A stretch of DNA of 5,267 bases from the NCBI GenBank assembly GCA_902773215.1, contig CACYDQ010000180.1:1-5267 (forward strand), given 5' to 3'. Position numbers and translations under genes: made by a program. Every line of letters starts with the position of its first letter. The stretch's first letter is position 1. Below, one piece after another: positions 1 to 5,203 of the stretch. This stretch comes from an uncultured Spirochaetaceae bacterium (GTDB taxonomy: Bacteria; Spirochaetota; Spirochaetia; Treponematales; Treponemataceae). The notes below the pieces were generated by a model. That model saw only the letters and a program-made list of their open reading frames with translations, made no database searches and was not told the DNA's origin.

Positions 1-611
1 CAGATAAGCCAGGTGATGTACCAGGCCATCGTCCAGAAGCTGATTCCCAGGTAAATCACGGTCACGACCATCCAGTAGAGCTTGGACATGGCCGACAGCC
101 GCCTTCCCCTCTCGGTGCTCGTGTCGAACTTTTCCTTCTTCTTGACAAGGTAGGGCTCGACGTCCTGCGGCACGCTCATCTTGGTGTAGATGAGGAGCCC
201 GGTCGCCACCGCGGCGAACAGCAACATGCAGATGAAGCCGATGACCCCGGCCTTGTCCTCATTGCCGTGCTCGAAGACGGCGCATATTGCGGGCGGGGCG
301 CACTGGGCGACGACACCGATGATGTAGAGCATGACCGCGATGGCCGTGTTCTTCGCCTTCTTCTGGCGGTACTCCTCAATCCGGGGCTTGAGCTCCCGCT
401 CCGGGGCGAGCGACTCAAGGAGCGTGTCTATGTCGCCCATGTCCGCCAGTGCCTCCGTGTAGGCCTGGTTCTCGCCCTTGCCTTCCGCCAGGTGGGCCTC
501 ATAGTGCTCGTTCATCGTGGAGAGAATCTCCTCCTTGAGCTCCGCCGCCTTGCGGGTCATCGGCACGTCGTTGAAAAGCACGTCCACGTAGTTCTTGATC
601 TTACCGTTCAT
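1..611 (-). CDS. HAAS/DUF1700-like (permease-prefix type) membrane protein, partial at its C-terminus
   Basis: The frame stays open from ATG at 611 to the window edge (203 codons seen, no stop), so the C-terminus lies outside. Residues 1-80 form a charged helical domain of the kind found at the N-terminus of HAAS/DUF1700 and 'permease prefix' proteins: basic start, then helices around 18-42 and 48-68 including an AYTEALADMGD stretch that resembles the family's typical 'A...lG.p' pattern. Hydrophobic segments follow at about 89-113, 122-143 and 178-202, with a basic loop near 157-171 (VKKKEKF, RGRR). The protein is therefore an inner-membrane protein with a cytoplasmic N-terminal domain. The start overlaps the PadR stop as ATGA (608-611), and a GAGGAG-type ribosome site sits at 623-628. 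Such proteins are commonly encoded directly after a PadR gene and are thought to work with it. The molecular function is unknown. I am confident of the gene and pairing, less so of the exact family. Confidence 0.85.
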   Translation of the reverse strand, partial: MNGKIKNYVDVLFNDVPMTRKAAELKEEILSTMNEHYEAHLAEGKGENQAYTEALADMGDIDTLLESLAPERELKPRIEEYRQKKAKNTAIAVMLYIIGVVAQCAPPAICAVFEHGNEDKAGVIGFICMLLFAAVATGLLIYTKMSVPQDVEPYLVKKKEKFDTSTERGRRLSAMSKLYWMVVTVIYLGISFWTMAWYITWLI

Positions 612-955
612 ACAGCTATCCTCTCCTCGTTGTTCCTCATCAGTTTTTCCACCAGCCCCAGGATACGCTCCCAGTCCTGCCTGTTCTCGTCCAGGAGCGC
701 CCTGCCCTCGTCAGTGATGGCATAGTAGCGTCGCCTGGCCCCGGATGCCTCATCGCCCCAGTAGGAGCTGATGAGCTTCTTCTCCTCGAGCCTGCGGAAG
801 GACGTGTACAGCGTCGCCTCCTTGAGCTCGAATTCCCCCCCGCTCAGCCCGTTGACGGATTTGTTTATCTGGTAGCCGTAGCTGTCACCGGCCTCGAGCT
901 GGGCGAGGATGAGGGTGTCTGTCAGCGCCCTCAGGATGTCCGAAAAGTTCAGCAC
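608..955 (-). CDS. PadR family transcriptional regulator
   Basis: This is a 115-residue protein, the usual size for the short PadR class (one winged helix plus a C-terminal helix for dimerisation). The N-terminal winged-helix domain starts LRALTDTLILAQLEAGDSYG (residues 9-28), with the family's Y-G-Y/QI turn at 26-30. The recognition helix region is EATLYTSFRRLEEKKLI (46-62), matching the PadR 'tLYr.L.rLe..GlI' signature. The wing is around 70-80 (SGARRRYYAIT), followed by TDEGRALL (81-88) and a C-terminal helix. The reading frame continues upstream to 1030, but the GTG at 955 is preferred: a near-perfect AGGAGGTGA lies just before it and the family homology begins there. The gene is coupled by ATGA to the downstream membrane-protein gene. 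It probably represses its own operon through the inverted repeat at 987-1015. The ligand or signal is unknown. Confidence 0.93.
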   Translation of the reverse strand: MLNFSDILRALTDTLILAQLEAGDSYGYQINKSVNGLSGGEFELKEATLYTSFRRLEEKKLISSYWGDEASGARRRYYAITDEGRALLDENRQDWERILGLVEKLMRNNEERIAV

Positions 956-959
956 CTTC

Positions 960-968
960 TCACCTCCT
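960..968 (-). promoter_or_regulatory. Strong Shine-Dalgarno that sets the padR GTG start
   Basis: On the minus strand AGGAGGTGA is read from 968 to 960, an almost full complement of the 16S rRNA tail, with GAAG between it and the GTG at 955-953 (7 nt from AGGAGG to GTG). It decides the start in favour of GTG over the ATG at 1030, whose extra 25 residues would be encoded by promoter and operator DNA. Confidence 0.88.
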
Positions 969-977
969 CTGCAATAT

Positions 978-1006
978 ATACTACAGCAATATACCTCGGC
1001 TGTAAA
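978..1006 (-). promoter_or_regulatory. Predicted sigma-70 type promoter of the padR-membrane protein operon
   Basis: Reading the minus strand, a -35 TTTACA (1006-1001, 5 of 6 to TTGACA) is followed by a 17-nt spacer and a -10 TAGTAT (983-978, 4 of 6 to TATAAT). Shifted -10 choices exist in the adjacent TATATA run. Transcription would begin near 970, leaving a short leader containing the Shine-Dalgarno. The -35 and most of the spacer lie inside the inverted repeat at 987-1015, so a bound repressor would block polymerase. This is inferred from spacing and consensus only. Confidence 0.6.
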
Positions 1007-1015
1007 GGTATATTG
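987..1015. promoter_or_regulatory. Inverted repeat, likely PadR operator
   Basis: CAATATACCT (987-996) and AGGTATATTG (1006-1015) are perfect 10-bp reverse complements separated by 9 nt (CGGCTGTAA). Half-site centres are 19 bp apart, about two helical turns, as expected for a dimeric winged-helix protein bound on one DNA face. Related AT-rich half-sites flank it: GTATATATTGC (minus strand, 981-971) and GTATATTTTTGC (minus strand, 1028-1017). The site covers the predicted -35 and spacer of the padR promoter. Assignment to PadR is inferred from position; PadR-family operators are typically AT-rich palindromes in the regulator's own promoter. Confidence 0.7.
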
Positions 1016-1078
1016 AGCAAAAATATACATTTCTTTTGAGGATATCTGTCTCAGGCAGGTATGTCGAAGCTCAGGGGG

Positions 1079-1897
1079 TCACTCGTCCTTCCACCAGAGC
1101 TCCTTTCCGTCGAAGAAGTTCTTGATGTTGTGCTTGAGCAGGATGGGGGCGGTCGTCTTGAGCAGGTAGCCGGTCGGCTCTTCCCTGAGGATTTCCAGGA
1201 TGATTTCCTTGTCGTCCTTGGCGGTCAGGAAGATGATCGGGATTTTCTCCGTGGCAGGCTCGCTCCTGAGGATGCGGAGGAAGTCCAGGCCGGACAGGAG
1301 GGGCATCTCGTAGTCCAGCAGTATCAGGTCGGTGCTGACTTTCTTGAGCAGGGAAATCGCGCTCGTCACGGAGGCCGCCGTGTAGACGTTGTACTCGTCG
1401 GTGAACCAGCTTTCTATCGTCCTGAGGTAGATGTCATCGTCATCGACGATGAGGATGGTCTTGCGGCTCCTGTCCTGCACGAAGCCGTCCGAGATTTTCA
1501 GGCTGCCGTCGTAGGTGTAGGAGGGATTGATGATGCTGAGCTCCTTGAGCACGCTCTCCATGTTGACGGGCCGCCGGAACGCGTGGGTCACGAGCGTCTG
1601 CTCGATGCAGCCGCCCGCCTGCCTGAGGTTCTCGTCAGTCCCGATCAGGTAGAGGCGGCGGTCCTTCTTCTTGTCGCCCAGCACGACTCCGAGCGAGCCG
1701 AGGAGCTTCTCGCTGTCGCTCGAGAATCCGTCCATGTAGACGATGAAGATGCCGTGCTCCGAGTTGATGAAGCTGTAGGCATTTATGCTCATCGGGTATA
1801 CGTCCACGCCGTACCCCGCCACCCGGAGCTCCGTGACCATGCTCCGCACTAAGAAATGATTCATCTCGTCGCATATAAACGCCAGTTTGGTCTTCAT
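1079..1897 (-). CDS. Tandem receiver-domain response regulator without output domain
   Basis: A 272-residue protein whose ATG (1897) overlaps the kinase stop as ATGA, with GGAGGGA (1912-1906) as ribosome site. Residues 147-262 form a complete receiver domain: ILIVDDDD with acidic residues 152-155, phosphoacceptor D195 in LILLDYEMP, T225 in IIFLTAKDD and K247 in GYLLK. The lysine is followed by Thr, not the usual Pro. Residues 3-122 look like a second, divergent receiver: LAFICDEMN with D10/E11, D56 in FIVYMDGF, T87 in YLIGTDEN, and R109-P110 (AFRRPVNMESVLKEL) where the conserved Lys-Pro would be. The linker is about 123-146. The short tail (FFDGKELWWKDE) carries no DNA-binding or catalytic domain, so it probably signals by protein contact or acts as a phosphate sink. 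By its position it should be the terminal acceptor of the upstream kinase relay. The receiver call for the C-terminal half is firm; that for the N-terminal half rests on motif spacing. Confidence 0.93.
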   Translation of the reverse strand: MKTKLAFICDEMNHFLVRSMVTELRVAGYGVDVYPMSINAYSFINSEHGIFIVYMDGFSSDSEKLLGSLGVVLGDKKKDRRLYLIGTDENLRQAGGCIEQTLVTHAFRRPVNMESVLKELSIINPSYTYDGSLKISDGFVQDRSRKTILIVDDDDIYLRTIESWFTDEYNVYTAASVTSAISLLKKVSTDLILLDYEMPLLSGLDFLRILRSEPATEKIPIIFLTAKDDKEIILEILREEPTGYLLKTTAPILLKHNIKNFFDGKELWWKDE

Positions 1898-4380
1898 ACA
1901 GAAAGTCCCTCCGTGTCCTTTGTCTTGTCTATGTCTTGTATCAGTTTGCCGAAAAACTCCGCGTCGCCGTTCCGCGCGGCCTGCCCCGCCTGTGTCACGA
2001 GCTCCCTCATGTCCGCAGGCAGTTCGTAGTCCGCGAGCATGTCCAGTATGTGCCCCGCCGTCCTGAGGTCGCCGGATGCCGCGCATTCTTCCAGCGCGAG
2101 GACGGCTTCCCTGAGCTTGCCGGGCGGCAGGGGCTGTGCCTGTCCCGCTTCGTCCCCGCCGGCGGACTGTGCGAGGCATTCCGCCAGGCGTTTGCCGCAC
2201 GCTATGACCTCCCCTGCGAAATCCGGGGCGACCAGGCGGATGCCCTCCTCATATTCCGCGTCGGCGTATTCTTCCAGCTGTGCCGCCGTCTGCGAGATGG
2301 CGGTGAAGCCAAGCAGCCTGAGCCCGGTCTTGAGCTTGTGTGCGGTCAGGGCGCAGAGCTTCATGTCCCCGTCCGCGCATCCCTGTATCAGCGTGGCGGC
2401 GTTCTTCTCCGCGTCGTCGCAGAATGACCGCGCGGCTTTTTGCAGTGGCTCCGCGCCCCTGCAATACTTCATCGCGGCTTCGATGTCCGCCCCCTCAAGT
2501 TCCCCGTAGTTCCGGAGGAATGCGTCGCCTTCATCGCTGCCGCCGGAGGGGGTATCCTCCAGCCGCCCAGCCGAGAGGGTGACCAGCTCCCTTGGCAGCA
2601 GGCGGATAAGCATCTCCTCCAGCTCCTGCGGGGCCACGGGCTTGGACAGGTAGTCGTTGAAGCCTTCCCGTATGTAATGCTGCCGCGAGTCTTTTGCCGC
2701 GTTCGCCGTCAGCGCGACGAAGCTGACCCCGTCCGCGCCGGGAATGGAGCCGTCCGCCCGGGGAATACCCTCCTGCCATATCGCGTGCAGGGTCTCTATG
2801 CCGTCCATGCCGGGCATGCGGTGGTCGATGAAGACGACGTCGTAGTGGCGGGCGGCGACCATGCTGACCGCCTGCTGGCCGCTGGTTGCCGTGTCTATCT
2901 GCACCTGCGTGCATTTGAGCAGGGAGCATATCACGTCCAGGTTCACCTGCATGTCATCGACGACGAGTATCCGCGCGTCCGGGGCGGTGAAGGTTCCGTA
3001 GCGGGCGGCCTTGGCCTCGCTGCTGCCGCTGAGGGATGCCGCCTCGTAGCTGCCGATGGGGACGTTCACGGAGACGGGCTGCCATATCGTGAAGGTGAAC
3101 TCCGAGCCCTTCCCGTACTCGCTCCTGACCTGAAGGCTGCTGCCCATCTTGTTCAGTATGCCGCGCACTATCGCAAGCCCCAGCCCGGTACCCTCGATGC
3201 TCCTGTTCTTCATCTCGTCCAGCCGCTCGAAGGGGTGCGAGATTTTTTTTATGTCCTCTTCCTTTATGCCTATGCCCGTGTCCGACACCGTGAACGTGAG
3301 GAACGCGCTCTGGTCGTCGTCCTCTTCCGCCCGCTCCCAGCTGACGGAGAGGCTGACGCTACCGGAGTCCGTGTACTTGACCGCGTTGGACAGCAGGTTC
3401 ACCAGGCACTGCTTTATCCTGATGTCGTCCCCCATCAGGTTGTTCGGCGTGTCCTCCTGCACGTCCACGCTGAACTCCAGCCCCTTCCCCCGGGCACGGG
3501 GTATAATCATGTTGAGCACGTCGTCCAGCATCCCGTCAAGCTTGTATTCGATGGGGAGCAGGGTGAATTCCCCGGAGTTCAGCTTGGAGAAATCCAGTAT
3601 GTCGTTTATCAGCGAGGAGAGCGTCCGGCACGCCTGCTTTATTCCCCGGGAGTACCCCAGGGTGGTCTGGTCGGAGGACTCGCGCAGGATCATCTCGTTC
3701 AGGTTCATCACCGCATTGAGCGGGGTGCGCACCTCGTGGCTTATGAGTGCGAGGAATTCCGTCTTGGCCTTTCCCGCCGCCTCCGCCGCCATTATCTCCA
3801 CGTCCTTCTCCCTGACCTTCATCTCGGTGTAGTTCAGGAAGTAGGTCTTGGATACCCTGCCGATGACGATTCCGACGACGCTCAGCACGGAACAGTTGAT
3901 GATGTCGGTGACGGCGACGGCGACGGGCTTCACGAGCAGCGACAGGGTGGCGCACTCCAGCACGGACAGGGCCGACCACAGGGACAGGCGGAGCGTCTTG
4001 TCGGTGATGATGATGGGCTGCACCATCAGGAAGCCGAGTATCAGCGTGTAGGGGACCTCGCTGCCCCGGTACTGCGCGATGACCCTGTCCATGAAGAAAA
4101 AGAAAACCTGGCAGGTGAATATGTTCGCGTAGAGGAGGAACGTGGAATGCCGGCGGGGGAAGGAGTTCTTCCAGAGGCTGAGCAGGAAGCAGGCGGCGAA
4201 GATGAGCGTGGAGGCAAGGAAGAGAATGCGGAAGTCCGGGGTAGAAAGGTAGGTCCCCGGCACGAGCGTCCCTGCGGCAAGCAGCAGTCCCGTCAGCGTC
4301 GAGGTAAGGGACAGGGCCCTGAACACCCTGAAGTTCAGCCCCTCGACCTCCGCATTATGCCAATACTCCGTATGTCCCAT
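1894..4380 (-). CDS. Membrane hybrid sensor histidine kinase (HisKA-HATPase-REC-HPt)
   Basis: An 828-residue inner-membrane kinase. About six hydrophobic helices (roughly 20-40, 51-70, 79-99, 110-126, 132-150, 157-175) with short loops form the sensor; no large periplasmic domain is present and I do not recognise the sensor family. A coiled coil (about 180-207) leads into HisKA with phospho-acceptor H215 (SHEVRTPLNAV). The HATPase domain shows the N box (N332, SNAVKYT), G1 (DTGIG 367-371), F box (F384) and G2 (GTGLGLAI 397-404). A receiver follows at about 470-595 with D475/D476, D519 (FIDHRMPGMDG), T558 and K580-P581. An HPt domain carries H681 (TAHKLKTGLRLLGF). A further helical tail runs 753-815. 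All relay residues are intact. The ATG at 4380 is chosen because it follows a promoter, has AGGGGC 4 nt upstream, and starts just before the membrane region; the frame upstream to 4743 would run through the divergent gene. It is translationally coupled to the response-regulator gene. Confidence 0.95.
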   Translation of the reverse strand: MGHTEYWHNAEVEGLNFRVFRALSLTSTLTGLLLAAGTLVPGTYLSTPDFRILFLASTLIFAACFLLSLWKNSFPRRHSTFLLYANIFTCQVFFFFMDRVIAQYRGSEVPYTLILGFLMVQPIIITDKTLRLSLWSALSVLECATLSLLVKPVAVAVTDIINCSVLSVVGIVIGRVSKTYFLNYTEMKVREKDVEIMAAEAAGKAKTEFLALISHEVRTPLNAVMNLNEMILRESSDQTTLGYSRGIKQACRTLSSLINDILDFSKLNSGEFTLLPIEYKLDGMLDDVLNMIIPRARGKGLEFSVDVQEDTPNNLMGDDIRIKQCLVNLLSNAVKYTDSGSVSLSVSWERAEEDDDQSAFLTFTVSDTGIGIKEEDIKKISHPFERLDEMKNRSIEGTGLGLAIVRGILNKMGSSLQVRSEYGKGSEFTFTIWQPVSVNVPIGSYEAASLSGSSEAKAARYGTFTAPDARILVVDDMQVNLDVICSLLKCTQVQIDTATSGQQAVSMVAARHYDVVFIDHRMPGMDGIETLHAIWQEGIPRADGSIPGADGVSFVALTANAAKDSRQHYIREGFNDYLSKPVAPQELEEMLIRLLPRELVTLSAGRLEDTPSGGSDEGDAFLRNYGELEGADIEAAMKYCRGAEPLQKAARSFCDDAEKNAATLIQGCADGDMKLCALTAHKLKTGLRLLGFTAISQTAAQLEEYADAEYEEGIRLVAPDFAGEVIACGKRLAECLAQSAGGDEAGQAQPLPPGKLREAVLALEECAASGDLRTAGHILDMLADYELPADMRELVTQAGQAARNGDAEFFGKLIQDIDKTKDTEGLSV

Positions 4381-4400
4381 CGTTGCCCCTGTACCTGCGG

Positions 4401-4429
4401 ATTCTAGCACAAAGAGGCAGGATCCGCAA
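4401..4429 (-). promoter_or_regulatory. Predicted promoter of the kinase-response regulator operon
   Basis: On the minus strand, -10 TAGAAT (4406-4401, 5 of 6 to TATAAT) is preceded by TGTGC, and a weak -35 TTGCGG (4429-4424, first three bases of the consensus) lies 17 nt upstream. The start of transcription would be near 4394, giving a leader of about 14 nt that holds AGGGGC before the ATG at 4380. It is a sequence-only prediction; the weak -35 may mean an activator or modest basal expression. Confidence 0.5.
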
Positions 4430-4453
4430 TAGCGGGCCGGGCGGCGTTCCCCT

Positions 4454-4481
4454 TTGAAAAATCCCGCCAATCTGTTACACT
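4454..4481 (+). promoter_or_regulatory. Predicted promoter of the SDR gene, giving a leaderless mRNA
   Basis: A -35 TTGAAA (4454-4459, 5 of 6) is followed by a 16-nt spacer and TACACT (4476-4481, 4 of 6), which is preceded by TG at 4473-4474 as an extended -10 (TGTTACACT). A start site 7-9 nt downstream falls at 4488-4490, on or next to the ATG at 4490. No Shine-Dalgarno is visible in front of that ATG, which fits translation of a leaderless transcript. Confidence 0.55.
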
Positions 4482-4489
4482 GTAGCTGT

Positions 4490-5203
4490 ATGGAACGACG
4501 TGTTTTTGAGGGGAAGAAGGCCCTTGTCATTGGCGGCACAAACGGGCTGGGAAGGGAGTGCGCCTCCCTCCTGCTCAAGTCCGGGGCGGGGATAATCATC
4601 ACCGGGCGGACCCTGCCGGGCAAGGACGGGAATGACAGCCCGGGCGACGTGCAGCCGGGCTTCATCCGCTGCGACTTCGAGAAGGAAGGCATACAGGCCC
4701 TGGAGAAGGGCAGCCTGAACAAGGCGGTCAGGGATGCCGACATCCTCGTCGTCGCCTACGGCCCCTTTATAAGGAAGAAACTGGAGGACACCAAGGCCGC
4801 GGACTGGGCCCGGCTCGCGATGTTCGACTACGCCCTGCCCGGCCTTGCCGTGAGCCTTGCCCTGCCGGGGATGATACGCCGGGGCGGGGGCTCCATCCTG
4901 CTTTTCGGAGGAACGCGGAGCGAGAGCATCCTGCCCCGCTCGCTGACTGCCCCCTACCACGGGGCCAAGACCGGCCTCTCCGTCATTGTCCGCTCGGTCG
5001 CCAAGAACTACGCGTCCAAGGGCATCCGCTGTAACGCCGTCCTGCCCGGCTCCGTCAGCACCGCGCCGCCCCAGAACGCCCCCTCGGGCTCGGAGGGCTT
5101 CGTCGTCAGCCCCCGGGACGTGGCGCAGGCAGCCGTGTCCCTGCTCTCCAATCCCGCGATGAACGGGGTCCTGCTCAACGTGGACCGCGGCTGGCAGCCG
5201 TAG
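4490..5203 (+). CDS. Short-chain dehydrogenase/reductase (SDR) family oxidoreductase
   Basis: A 237-residue protein of classical SDR length, cytosolic, with no signal peptide. The Rossmann dinucleotide loop is GGTNGLG (15-21), a variant of TGxxxGxG. R40 in IIITGR suggests NADP(H) preference. D62 in RCDFE matches the adenine-contact Asp after beta-3, and VVAYGP (87-92) stands in for NNAG. The active site has Y156 and K160 (PYHGAK), and PG at 186-187 lies in LPGSV. The usual catalytic Ser position after beta-5 reads FGGTRS (139-144), and the helix-4 Asn is replaced by Asp (FDY, D113), so the catalytic tetrad is not canonical. The C-terminus (NVDRGWQP) matches the usual SDR 'vDGGw' ending with Arg for Gly. 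The substrate cannot be told. The ATG at 4490 is chosen by family alignment and promoter position, though it lacks a ribosome site. The gene is divergent from the kinase gene; a functional link is not shown. Its final codons lie in a tandem repeat. Confidence 0.92.
   Translation: MERRVFEGKKALVIGGTNGLGRECASLLLKSGAGIIITGRTLPGKDGNDSPGDVQPGFIRCDFEKEGIQALEKGSLNKAVRDADILVVAYGPFIRKKLEDTKAADWARLAMFDYALPGLAVSLALPGMIRRGGGSILLFGGTRSESILPRSLTAPYHGAKTGLSVIVRSVAKNYASKGIRCNAVLPGSVSTAPPQNAPSGSEGFVVSPRDVAQAAVSLLSNPAMNGVLLNVDRGWQP

Noticed and set aside
267..725. Plus-strand frame across the padR/membrane-protein overlap, and a minus-strand frame at 176-418 inside the membrane-protein gene
   Set aside because: Both are out of frame with the clear minus-strand genes and give arginine/serine-rich or featureless products.
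956..1030. Upstream extension of PadR to ATG at 1030
   Set aside because: The added residues would be encoded by the promoter and palindrome, and a strong Shine-Dalgarno sits right before GTG 955.
1061..1852. A 263-codon plus-strand frame opposite the response regulator
   Set aside because: Same kind of shadow: Val/Glu/Asp/Leu-rich with no motif, no ribosome site, and the minus strand carries conserved receiver residues.
1898..2200. Upstream extension of the response regulator to 2200
   Set aside because: It would overlap the kinase gene for 300 nt with arginine/glycine-rich sequence. The ATG at 1897 has a ribosome site and an ATGA overlap, and receiver-like sequence starts there.
2440..4407. 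A 655-codon open frame on the plus strand opposite the kinase gene
   Set aside because: It is the antisense shadow of a GC-rich gene. Its translation is low-complexity (rich in Val, His, Arg, Gly, Gln), has no recognisable domain, and the opposite strand encodes an intact multidomain kinase.
4381..4489. Palindromic regulator site in the divergent region
   Set aside because: Only short imperfect symmetry (around TACACTGTAGCTGTA) was found, below what I would report as an operator.
4381..4743. Upstream extension of the kinase to 4743
   Set aside because: It would cross the divergent promoters and the 5' third of the dehydrogenase gene, and the added residues show no domain.
4475..4960. Minus-strand frame opposite the dehydrogenase
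   Set aside because: It is antisense to a well-supported SDR gene and has no domain or ribosome site.
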